Source of the DNA: Butyrivibrio sp. X503
GTDB taxonomy: Bacteria; Bacillota; Clostridia; Lachnospirales; Lachnospiraceae
Assembly: GCF_003625475.1 (NCBI RefSeq)
Contig: NZ_RAIQ01000003.1
Span: 248,001 to 312,000 of the forward strand
Reading direction: 5' to 3'
DNA: 64,000 nucleotides
Below are positions 1 through 7,915 of this stretch, piece after piece. The notes under the pieces were generated by a model that saw only the letters and a program-made list of their open reading frames with translations, searched no databases and was not told the DNA's origin. Numbering within the stretch: position 1 is the stretch's first letter; every line of letters starts with the position of its first letter. Position numbers and translations under genes: made by a program.

Positions 1-2081
1 TCAAACGAAAAGCTTTGACCATAATCTCTTTCAAGTGCTTCAATGGCTTTTTTTGTTCTTGAATTGGATTGAATATAAGCTCTGCACTTAGCCTGATGAC
101 CGTAAGTTATTTGCTTGTCTATGACTTCCATTGCAGAATCTCTGTCGGATATTTTCCATGCTTTTTCCAAAAACTCTTTTGCCTCATCACCGGAATTATC
201 AGCTCTTGAATGTCCTCCGATATACTTAGTATTTCCGCCTTCCAGATAAGAATAGATCGTTGTTGCCTCAGCAGCCCATTTATATGTTGCCGTAGACATT
301 TCCGTATCCTCATCCTTGAATACCAAATCCGTACCGCTTGCTAAATCTTCCTCATAATTCACATCATAAGTATACAGGATAGATTCACAATCCGTGTTCT
401 CTGTCTTTTCTCCGACTGAATTCTCTGCCGATACACGATGAATAAAAACACACCCTATTATTATGGCTATCTCCAAAACAGAAAGAATTACCAATTTTGC
501 TATTGTTTTTCCCTTACCCAATGGCTTTGTATCCGTTCCCTCAACACAAAGCGGAGAATTTTGGGGATTTGCCCATATATATGTGGGAACATTGTATAAC
601 GCTTCATAATCCTTCTGCTTTAGGTTTGAATTTAAAAACAGAGGTTCCGCGAGTCTGACTTCATCTCCTGCGTCGTAGGCATAAACCACAGTCAGTTCCT
701 TATCGACTGTATGGGCATGAAATACTGTCGCTGCAAAGCGTGATGCATCTTTTGTTATAGTAAGGTAATTTAAAAGCTCAGTTATCACAGATAACAAAAG
801 AACTCCTATAAAAACGCCCAAAGGAACAGCAAAAGCCGTAACGACACCGATTACCTTCGCGCGTAATAAGAGCATCGCAGCTATAAATACAAAAGAATTG
901 GCAAAATACATTATTGATGCTATTTTACCAAGTATTTGATTTGCCAGAACTCTATTCTTTGTATTGGTATCAGTGCTTCCAACATTTTGAAACAGTTCTT
1001 CGTTAAACTTCTTTCCGGCAAAAATACCGTTTTCAATTATGTAATTGTCATCTACAGTAAATGCATGCTCATTAAGATTAAATAACTCCGGAATATCTTT
1101 TTCCGAATCCTCTTTAGCTTCCTCATAAGTATATAATTCCGAGTCAGCAAGCGAGAACGGCACTCCGTTGTCCTGAAGATAAGCTACAAACAGGTCGTAA
1201 TTGGTATAGGCTCTTCCTATGTTTACCGGAAGCTTTAAAATCTCATCACCAAGATGAATTTCCATTTCTTCAATATCTTTTCCGCCATATCTGTTTGAAT
1301 GATGCTTAAGTTCGGTATGGACCCAGGAAATATCTTTTACATTTATACTTCTTGTCTTTTTAAACCATCTGCGAACTTCAATAATTTCACCTTTAACAGA
1401 AACAGTACACGTAAGCTTTTCGGCAAAAAACAACCACAAAGCAGTATTTCCAATGGCAAACGCCAATAGTAATAATCTAACCGTAAAATCCGAACCGGGC
1501 ATTCCAGCCAAAAATACACTGTCCAGGAATAAAGCCATAAATAATAAAATGACAATTATGACTGCAGCATCTTTTTGTTTCATGTCAAAACGATAGTTAA
1601 AATTCGTGCCATCCGTTGTCTCAACATAGTCTCCGATTTCCCTGATACGAACATTCATATTTCGCAAAGCATCTGTAAAAAACTTATCCGAATCGGGATA
1701 AAGATGTGTGAGATCGATCGTATTTTCTTTTCCTTTTTCATCAAGCAATGTGATATAGCTCTTTGAATTATAAAAACACTGTGTCACCTTATCCAAATGT
1801 ATTTTCTTTCCGAAAATGCCATACATTATAGATATACTTTCAGGTCTGATCACATATTTGCATTCCAAACCCGATATCAAAAATGCAAAGAACAGAAATC
1901 CGACTGCAATTCCAATGACAACTATCATCAATGTTTCTTTATCCTTTGCGCCGCATATAATAAAAGCAATTAATAAAAATACCATCATAAATAACATAAG
2001 GAGATATACAAATGCATATCTGTTATCTATAATTGTTACTTTATTATCTCTAACCCGTGGTTCATATCTCTTTTCAAGCAT
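1..2081 (-). CDS. Large multi-pass membrane protein with DUF1266-like C-terminus (3' end outside window)
   Basis: An open frame of about 693 codons runs off the window start without a stop, so the C-terminus is missing. Start at 2081 (MLEKRYEPRV) is chosen because a GGATGGGTGG purine-rich stretch precedes it; an in-frame ATG at 2108 lacks an obvious ribosome site. The translation shows two N-terminal membrane helices followed by a PH-like beta-rich stretch, then about five more helices, and after the last helix a soluble tail containing EKAWKISDRDSAMEVIDKQI. That tail resembles DUF1266 (a WGI.dR.eA pattern). DUF1266 proteins sit next to HscC in enterobacteria (recalled), which fits the hscC and J-domain genes found here. 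Function is unknown; the DUF1266 call is moderate. Confidence 0.65.
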   Translation of the reverse strand, partial: MLEKRYEPRVRDNKVTIIDNRYAFVYLLMLFMMVFLLIAFIICGAKDKETLMIVVIGIAVGFLFFAFLISGLECKYVIRPESISIMYGIFGKKIHLDKVTQCFYNSKSYITLLDEKGKENTIDLTHLYPDSDKFFTDALRNMNVRIREIGDYVETTDGTNFNYRFDMKQKDAAVIIVILLFMALFLDSVFLAGMPGSDFTVRLLLLAFAIGNTALWLFFAEKLTCTVSVKGEIIEVRRWFKKTRSINVKDISWVHTELKHHSNRYGGKDIEEMEIHLGDEILKLPVNIGRAYTNYDLFVAYLQDNGVPFSLADSELYTYEEAKEDSEKDIPELFNLNEHAFTVDDNYIIENGIFAGKKFNEELFQNVGSTDTNTKNRVLANQILGKIASIMYFANSFVFIAAMLLLRAKVIGVVTAFAVPLGVFIGVLLLSVITELLNYLTITKDASRFAATVFHAHTVDKELTVVYAYDAGDEVRLAEPLFLNSNLKQKDYEALYNVPTYIWANPQNSPLCVEGTDTKPLGKGKTIAKLVILSVLEIAIIIGCVFIHRVSAENSVGEKTENTDCESILYTYDVNYEEDLASGTDLVFKDEDTEMSTATYKWAAEATTIYSYLEGGNTKYIGGHSRADNSGDEAKEFLEKAWKISDRDSAMEVIDKQITYGHQAKCRAYIQSNSRTKKAIEALERDYGQSFSF

Positions 2082-2186
2082 CGCAAAAACCACCCATCCT
2101 TCTTTCATAACTCATAGGTAATAATACTATTATTCGCCTTATATTACAAGTAAATATAACTTTTATGACTTTTTTGTGAATTTTTC

Positions 2187-2215
2187 TTTCAAATTAGACT
2201 TTTATATGCTAGAAT
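2187..2215 (+). promoter_or_regulatory. Candidate extended -10 promoter for the lipoprotein gene
   Basis: TGCTAGAAT at 2207-2215 is an extended -10 element; a weak -35 (TTTCAA) lies 17 bases upstream. It sits about 50 bases before the start codon at 2266, in the divergent spacer with the membrane protein gene. Confidence 0.4.
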
Positions 2216-2265
2216 CAGAAAAAGATTATATGAAAAAAGTTTTATAAACGGAGGGTAAGTTTAAA

Positions 2266-2904
2266 ATGAAAAAGAAATTAGCTATGACCTTATGCTGCTT
2301 ACTTGCAGCATCTACAATATTTGGTTGCGCGAACATCGCAAAAGATGAACCGAGCAGTGCTTCAAGTTCATCAACCATAGAAGCATCTGTTGAGGCTTCA
2401 ACTGCTGCCGAGGAAGTTACGGAAAGTTCCGATGCAGCATCCTCTAAGGAAGAATCAATAAGTTCAACAGAGGCTTCTTCAGAAAAAACATCCGTTTCCA
2501 CCGAAGCAGCTTCAAAAGAAGAATCTGCAAATGCAGAAAGCTCTGTTTCGGTTTCCGACCTGATCGATTCAATCGAAGTTAAATATGACGACTCGGATTA
2601 CTGCGGATACTATTACAAAGAAGGTAGTGACAGCTCATGTATGATCATTTCAGCAACAGAGCAAAGCGGCATTTATGAAGTCACACTCTACACCGAAGAC
2701 TTGGGTTTAATTAAAGCAATTGCTGCGCCTGATGACAGCTCAGATAAAGATACCAGAAAGTCATTGCAATTTATAACTGAGAACAACGCAAAGCAGGGTA
2801 ATATAATGTTTAATGATAACAATGTAATAATCATGGCTATGTTTATCGATACTTCCGGAGCGCCTCAGGTAAAAATTGATATGGTACCCAAAAAGGTAAG
2901 ATAA
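2266..2904 (+). CDS. Secreted lipoprotein of unknown function
   Basis: 212 residues with a type II signal peptide: MKKK, a hydrophobic stretch and lipobox IFGC (Cys about residue 21), so the protein should be lipid-anchored outside the membrane. Residues about 25-95 form a low-complexity Ser/Ala/Glu linker. The C-terminal 110 residues look folded and contain a single Cys and many Asp residues (SYCGYYYK-like opening), but no family is recognised. A clear ribosome site (GGAGGG) precedes the ATG and a strong terminator follows, so it is a single-gene unit divergent from the DUF1266-like gene. Confidence 0.85.
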   Translation: MKKKLAMTLCCLLAASTIFGCANIAKDEPSSASSSSTIEASVEASTAAEEVTESSDAASSKEESISSTEASSEKTSVSTEAASKEESANAESSVSVSDLIDSIEVKYDDSDYCGYYYKEGSDSSCMIISATEQSGIYEVTLYTEDLGLIKAIAAPDDSSDKDTRKSLQFITENNAKQGNIMFNDNNVIIMAMFIDTSGAPQVKIDMVPKKVR

Positions 2905-2911
2905 TAAAAGG

Positions 2912-2945
2912 ACTGCGTACTAATCAGTTAGTACGCAGTTTTTTA
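2912..2945 (+). terminator. Intrinsic terminator after lipoprotein gene
   Basis: A 12-bp perfect stem (ACTGCGTACTAA, loop TCAG) is followed directly by a T run. It lies 8 bases past the lipoprotein stop codon. Confidence 0.9.
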
Positions 2946-3119
2946 TTCTCACAAATATAAATCTATCTTTTTCCAAAAATGGATTACTCACAATTACAAT
3001 AAAATAGTCTCTCGCCGAGGATATACCAATCAATGTATTATAGCTCTATCCTTTTACCACATGTTAAAATATACATGCTTATTAAGGATATTATTCGTAA
3101 AAGGAAAGGGGAACATAAG

Positions 3120-3326
3120 ATGTCTTTTGAGAATATAACTTTATATAAAATTGGGGACTCATCTATACCGGCACCTTCTATGCCTGAATATCCATGTTTT
3201 TCAATCTTGAACAAAAGAGGTCAAAATAATGAACAAGAGAAAAAAGAATATAATGATTGGAATAGCCGTTTTTTTGTGGGTATTTGTTCTTATACCTTGT
3301 ATGGTCTGGGGGTGCGACTTATATGA
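3120..3326 (+). CDS. Possible short ORF overlapping the next gene
   Basis: ATG at 3120 follows an AAAGGGG ribosome-site-like stretch and opens a 68-codon frame. The first 35 codons (Pro-rich, IPAPSMPEYP) do not overlap anything else; the rest is out of frame with the membrane protein starting at 3229. It could be a leader whose translation delivers ribosomes to the 3229 gene, or a remnant of a longer gene. No homolog is recognised and no function is claimed. Confidence 0.3.
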   Translation: MSFENITLYKIGDSSIPAPSMPEYPCFSILNKRGQNNEQEKKEYNDWNSRFFVGICSYTLYGLGVRLI

Positions 3327-3525
3327 TGTTTATAATAATGGAGCTTATCTAAGTACTGCCTTTTTTGATAAAGGAGATTTTTATATTGGATGGGAAGCCG
3401 TAATCATGGAGATAAAAATAATTCAGATTTGGGGCGGCGGTCTCTTATGGTTTTATTATTCACTATTCACACTTGCATACACTTTATTTTTAATTGTAAA
3501 AATCAAAATAAGTAAAAAGAAATAG
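3229..3525 (+). CDS. Small two-helix membrane protein, unknown
   Basis: 98 residues: a basic N-terminus (MNKRKKN), a first hydrophobic helix (about 8-28), a short Gly/Phe-containing loop, a second helix pair region (about 65-92) and a Lys-rich end (KIKISKKK). AGAGGTC lies 8 bases before the ATG, a usable ribosome site. The gene has no evident partner; the sequence 2946-3119 upstream of it shows only AT-rich DNA. Unknown function; it may be a remnant of the same accessory block as the lipoprotein. Confidence 0.55.
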   Translation: MNKRKKNIMIGIAVFLWVFVLIPCMVWGCDLYDVYNNGAYLSTAFFDKGDFYIGWEAVIMEIKIIQIWGGGLLWFYYSLFTLAYTLFLIVKIKISKKK

Positions 3526-3563
3526 AACAAGCTCAAAGATTATGCGCAATGCAGAAACTTTTT

Positions 3564-3971
3564 TCAAGTGCGCCTATCTGTTGTGGGCTCAAGTAAAACA
3601 GCGCCGTCCTTCTGAGCATCCTCTGCTGCCTCTGCGCTTGTAGCCTCTGTTGCAGCTTCGGTAGTCTCTGCCGCCGCTTCTGCAGATGCCTCTACGCTTG
3701 ACTCTGCTGCAGGCTGCTCGCCCTGAGTCTTTGCACATCCTGCGATCATTGATGCGCACATCTGCCGCGTTCTACAGCAGTGCTATCTTCGTACAACCAG
3801 TTCCTCGTGGCTTGGATATCCCATGTACAGCGACAGGCAGGTCTCCCGGCTGATCGAAGCGTTCTCTGCATAAAATCCGCGGCGCCCAGCGCCTTCCCTT
3901 TGCTGATTTTTTTATACACTTTCGAATCACGGTGACGAGTTCGTGCAGGACTTACACCGGCTTCATACATT
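3564..3971 (-). pseudogene. Decayed lipoprotein 5' fragment and unassigned debris
   Basis: On the minus strand, 3564-3761 encodes a lipobox (MIAGC) followed by an Ala/Glu/Ser-rich linker very like that of the 2266 lipoprotein, and then stops (PTTDRRT) with no folded domain. The hydrophobic signal core that should precede the lipobox is missing: the upstream in-frame sequence is unrelated and contains a stop at about 3789. The DNA from 3770 to 3971 is more GC-rich than its surroundings and reads as short open pieces in several frames. I read the whole stretch as recombination debris between the two ends of the chaperone locus. Confidence 0.5.
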
Positions 3972-5705
3972 TTATAAATCTTTATCATCTGAAGTCTCAC
4001 TTAAATACTCTTCCCAGAGATTCTCTTTCTCACTTGCAAAGCTGAACATATTCTGTTCAACCTTTTCAAGCTTGATCGAAAACAATAAAGCAGCCTTCTT
4101 ACATTCGGTTACCGATGCCGTATTTAAGAAATTATCGAACATCACTATTTCTTTTTCCAGGAAATCTCGTTGCCACTTATTGCCTTCCTCATACAATCTA
4201 AGCGCCTTTTCCAAAAGATACTTTATCTCCGGAATTTCTCTCGGATCCTGCTTCAGCTCATCCATTCTGAGCTTTAACTCAGCGTATTTGTCCTTGCTGA
4301 TTCCTTCAACCGCACCTCTGTTTCTGTGAATTTCGACGCCGTTAGCCGGGCAATATATGTCTATATCGAAAATTCCGTTCAGATCATATGAAAACCGCAC
4401 ATCGGCGTATACTTCTCCTGCCGGCCTGGGAGGTATCTCAAGCTCTATAACATCCAGCTTAAGATTGTTTGAGGCTTTCAGCTTTTCGCCTTGGTATATA
4501 TTAAATACAAGCTTTTTTTGCATATTACTTACAGTAAAATATCTTCTCTGCTTGCTGGCCGGAAGAATCTGATTCTTAGGAATAATAACCGACATCTTAT
4601 CACCGAGCACCTCTGTTCCAAGCGAAAACGGACAGATATCGGTCATGACAATATCTTTTACGTTATCCTTCCTAAGAGATATTCCGGTAACAATGCCCGC
4701 GCCTCTGCAGACAGCTTCATCAACATTTCTGTCGAGTTTTACCTTTCCGGGGAAAAGAGATTCCATATATATTCTGACACTTGGCATCTTGGATGATCCG
4801 CCAACCATGATAACACCCGAAATGTCCTCAGGAGTTATGCATGCATCGTTCATCAGTCTCTTTAGTACTATCGTAAGTCTCTTAAAAACAGAGGCAGAAA
4901 TATCAATAAATCTCTGCTGATCAAGTTCATAAGTATAATCCTGTCCGTTTATGGTATAAGTATTTGTTATATTGTCTTTGGATGAGAGTTCTATCTTGAC
5001 GGATTCCCCATAATTAACCAGGATTGCCCTTGTTTTCTTATCAAGCGTCTCCCAATCGAAACCGAATTTCTTGCACATATCAAATGCAATCGCCTCATTG
5101 AAATCTTTTCCTCCGAGCCTATTGTCACCCGAAATATTGCAGATCTCAACCATGTTTGCAAAGGCATCAACAAGTGTTACGTCCAATGTTCCGCCGCCAA
5201 AGTCAAACACTATGAATTTTTCATCCTTATCCAAGTTTTCAAAATGGTAGGATAATGCTGCAGCCGAAGGCTCGTTGATAAGCTGAGTCACAGTGACACC
5301 CGCAGCCACTCCGGCAAGTCTCGTTGCCTCTCTTTGATGATCGTCAAAATACGCCGGAACGCTTATTACCGCATTATCCACTTTTTCTCCGAGATATTTT
5401 TCCGCATCAAGGATCAGCTTTTTTAACACCATCGAAGACAGTTCAACCGGAGTAAACGAACCGTTTTCCCCAAGTTCAAATCTATCCTCTCTTCCCATAT
5501 GCCTTTTGAACTCGCAAGCGGTCACATCCGGATTCGTCACCAAACGTTCCTTCGCAATCTTACCGACAAGTACTTTTCCATTGTCAAAAGAGACAACGGA
5601 TGGAGTTAGGTATTCTCCAAATTCATTCGGAATCAGTTCGACTCCTTTTTCTGTCCATGCACTAACCAGTGAATTGGTAGTGCCCAAATCAATTCCTACT
5701 AACAT
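3972..5705 (-). CDS. hscC: HscC-type Hsp70 chaperone
   Basis: 577 residues of the Hsp70 family. The ATPase domain shows phosphate-1 GIDLGTTNS (residues 4-12), phosphate-2 FDFGGGTLDV (about 167-176), and the adenosine motif IMVGGSSKMP (about 298). The substrate-binding beta domain follows (about 365-480), then a short helical lid; there is no DnaK-like long acidic C-terminal tail. The length is near HscC (about 556) rather than DnaK (about 610-640), and no grpE, hrcA or dnaJ is adjacent. Its start overlaps the stop of the upstream J-like gene by 7 bases, implying translational coupling and a dedicated chaperone-cochaperone pair. Subfamily assignment is inferred from length and context. Confidence 0.85.
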   Translation of the reverse strand: MLVGIDLGTTNSLVSAWTEKGVELIPNEFGEYLTPSVVSFDNGKVLVGKIAKERLVTNPDVTACEFKRHMGREDRFELGENGSFTPVELSSMVLKKLILDAEKYLGEKVDNAVISVPAYFDDHQREATRLAGVAAGVTVTQLINEPSAAALSYHFENLDKDEKFIVFDFGGGTLDVTLVDAFANMVEICNISGDNRLGGKDFNEAIAFDMCKKFGFDWETLDKKTRAILVNYGESVKIELSSKDNITNTYTINGQDYTYELDQQRFIDISASVFKRLTIVLKRLMNDACITPEDISGVIMVGGSSKMPSVRIYMESLFPGKVKLDRNVDEAVCRGAGIVTGISLRKDNVKDIVMTDICPFSLGTEVLGDKMSVIIPKNQILPASKQRRYFTVSNMQKKLVFNIYQGEKLKASNNLKLDVIELEIPPRPAGEVYADVRFSYDLNGIFDIDIYCPANGVEIHRNRGAVEGISKDKYAELKLRMDELKQDPREIPEIKYLLEKALRLYEEGNKWQRDFLEKEIVMFDNFLNTASVTECKKAALLFSIKLEKVEQNMFSFASEKENLWEEYLSETSDDKDL

Positions 5706-7915
5706 GCCAACCTTCCTTCTATATTACGTATTATTTCTCCTATTACGTTTTCATCCTGATAATTGGTGATCTTGCGGCAAAATGTTTTCTTCTTACCGTC
5801 CTTCATTTTTATCTTTAGTAAATGTGATGTTAATCCGCGTCCCATTTCAACCGAATCAACTTCAACGAGTGGTATTATCTTTAAAGTAAAATTACTGCAT
5901 GATACAAAATAATCATCCAACACATACAACGAGTAAATATTATTAAAATATCTATTTTTCTTTAGCATCTGTATTCCCACTTCAACCAGTAACTTAGTCG
6001 GGTATCTATGGAAACTGTACAGAGAATAACCTGTCCATATCGAAGATACGATCAGTATTCCAAGAAGAAATATCGAAAAGTTCATATCAGAATCTTCTAT
6101 TCCATACTGTTCAATGCCAAGGATCATTTGAATCATAAATATTATTGTCATAAAAAAAATTATGCAGGCTGCCGTATACGTCTCTTTAACTTCTTTTGCT
6201 ATTATAAATTTTCTTCTGAAAATACCCGGCTTTTTATATTTTAACTTTTCATATTTCCTCCTTATCTCTTCATCTTCCGAAATTTTGATAATCTCCGCTC
6301 TTTTGGAGTTAATATGATCAATTACGGCATTCGCAAAGAAAACCGAACGGATATCATAAGAAACCATTTGGCCTTGATTAAAACATATCTTAAGCCCCGG
6401 CCAAAAATCATCTTCTCTCTTCTTATCCGGTTTAAGCCATTGTATATATCTTATCGGCACAATCTTTGGTTCCGAATTCGAAAAATAAAGTATATATTTA
6501 TCGAAAATATAGAGCCAACCGCCGGTAACATAAAAAGCTTTTCCTTTTATTATGTCTCTAAACAGTTCTCTTTTTACATGTATCTTTAATAACAATATGA
6601 TAAAATCAAAAAACATCCTTATAAGAAAATAAGCAAAAAAGATTAGCGAAAAGACGCATGCGGTAAAGCCCAAATAAGTAATGATATGTAAAAAGGCATC
6701 AAGCGTGGAATCGGTGACTGCCCTTGTAAAAATATTAAACGAAAGACCAATCACGCCTACCAGCAAAAGCACTGCGACTTTTTTTAGTATGTGAATTCTT
6801 TTTTTACTTATCGGAAGCCATATTTTATAAAAACCGTTTAATTTTCTGATATAGCCCGTTTCACCGGAACGACATTCTCCAAGATAAGTACATTTACTAT
6901 TAATCAAATAGCCCAGAATCAAACGATAATGCTGATTTGTCGGCGCAAGAGTTAATATTACTTTTTTATCGGAGTCGTAAACAGTAAGCCTATCATTCCA
7001 CCGATTGACATCAAAAGATAGTTCTTCATAAAAATAATACTTTATCTCTTCGGCTGTAAATAAAAGCATATCGTCGAAAAGCGTTATACGAAAAGGCTTT
7101 TTAAACAGCTTTTCTATTTTTGATAATGGCTCAAATTTCGCTATCGGAGCAGTCCCGTCCAAATGCCTATAAAAGCATTTTTCAATCTGGTCGTTAGTTA
7201 TAACCTCTTCTCTACGCGCAACTGCAGCGCTTTCATTTTTTATAGAAAGAAGCTGCGAATGAAGGTTACCCAAATCATTTTTCTGTATTTCATTGAAAAT
7301 AAGCTTTTCAATAACTTCATAAGCATCTACATCAAGATATTCGGATTTTTTCAGAATATCCACCAAGCCTGAAACAAACGCCGGTGTTATCTCCTCCTTA
7401 TACGGGGATTGCAGCCATTTGTAAGTAATAGCCTCCATTACCTTTTTATGCCCGTAAATCTTATAATCCCCTGAAGAAGTAGGAATCATATCACGAAAAA
7501 GCTTTAGCATTTTCTTTTGTCTGTCATTCAGTGTTTCCATATCCGAAACACTGCTAAAATCCAACTTCGTCCTGTTTGCGGCTTCGTCTTTATCCCTTAG
7601 ATCATATTTGAGATCTTTATCCTTTTCCTTGCTGCTGCCGAGATTGAATTTGAATTCTTTATCCTCTTCCTTGCTGCTGCCGAGATTGAATTTGAGTTTT
7701 TCATCTCCGGTATCAAAAGAAATAACTCTGTATGCAGGAGCACCTTCTTTTTTCGAGAGTTCGATCGCAAGCTTATAGCTGTCCCTAAGCTGCTTGAATT
7801 CCTCCGGATGCTCTGCCGGATGATACTTCTTGGCAACCTCTGCATATGCAGCTTTTATTTTGTTTATGTCTTTTGTAGGCTCCGTTTCAAGCCAATCCCA
7901 AATGCTTTTTCTCAT
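5699..7915 (-). CDS. Membrane protein with N-terminal degenerate J-domain (HscC partner)
   Basis: 738 residues. Residues 1-55 (KSIWDWLETEPTKDINKIKA to EFKQLRDSYKLAIE) match a J-domain of the DjlB/DjlC type, but the usual HPD is HPA (YHPAEHPEEF). A charged linker with a 14-residue repeat follows (about 70-105), then an alpha-helical region (about 120-245). Two helical hairpins lie at about 372-438 and 578-628, separated by beta-rich stretches that look like PH-type modules; a third such stretch forms the C-terminus (DDYFVSCSNFTLKIIPLVEV). In E. coli the small J-proteins next to hscC stimulate that Hsp70 (established); by context this protein probably recruits HscC to the membrane. Overlaps both neighbours. 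Confidence 0.75.
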   Translation of the reverse strand: MRKSIWDWLETEPTKDINKIKAAYAEVAKKYHPAEHPEEFKQLRDSYKLAIELSKKEGAPAYRVISFDTGDEKLKFNLGSSKEEDKEFKFNLGSSKEKDKDLKYDLRDKDEAANRTKLDFSSVSDMETLNDRQKKMLKLFRDMIPTSSGDYKIYGHKKVMEAITYKWLQSPYKEEITPAFVSGLVDILKKSEYLDVDAYEVIEKLIFNEIQKNDLGNLHSQLLSIKNESAAVARREEVITNDQIEKCFYRHLDGTAPIAKFEPLSKIEKLFKKPFRITLFDDMLLFTAEEIKYYFYEELSFDVNRWNDRLTVYDSDKKVILTLAPTNQHYRLILGYLINSKCTYLGECRSGETGYIRKLNGFYKIWLPISKKRIHILKKVAVLLLVGVIGLSFNIFTRAVTDSTLDAFLHIITYLGFTACVFSLIFFAYFLIRMFFDFIILLLKIHVKRELFRDIIKGKAFYVTGGWLYIFDKYILYFSNSEPKIVPIRYIQWLKPDKKREDDFWPGLKICFNQGQMVSYDIRSVFFANAVIDHINSKRAEIIKISEDEEIRRKYEKLKYKKPGIFRRKFIIAKEVKETYTAACIIFFMTIIFMIQMILGIEQYGIEDSDMNFSIFLLGILIVSSIWTGYSLYSFHRYPTKLLVEVGIQMLKKNRYFNNIYSLYVLDDYFVSCSNFTLKIIPLVEVDSVEMGRGLTSHLLKIKMKDGKKKTFCRKITNYQDENVIGEIIRNIEGRLAC
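7621..7704 (-). repeat. Two tandem 42-bp units inside the J-protein gene
   Basis: 7621-7662 and 7663-7704 are near-identical 42-base units encoding the 14-residue unit KFNLGSSKE(E/K)DK plus two variable residues; a third, more diverged copy lies just below 7621. The unit length keeps the reading frame, so copy number can change without breaking the gene. Confidence 0.85.

Noticed and set aside
2226-2501. 91-codon minus-strand frame rich in Ser/Ala/Glu
   Set aside because: Mirror image of the Ser/Glu-rich linker of the lipoprotein gene at 2266-2904.
3746-4000. 84-codon minus-strand frame overlapping the hscC end
   Set aside because: No ribosome site, Arg/Cys-rich composition, and it spans the debris segment; treated as part of the decayed region.
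3972-5705. Main housekeeping DnaK
   Set aside because: Shorter than DnaK, no grpE/hrcA/dnaJ alongside, and coupled to J-like membrane proteins; HscC fits better.
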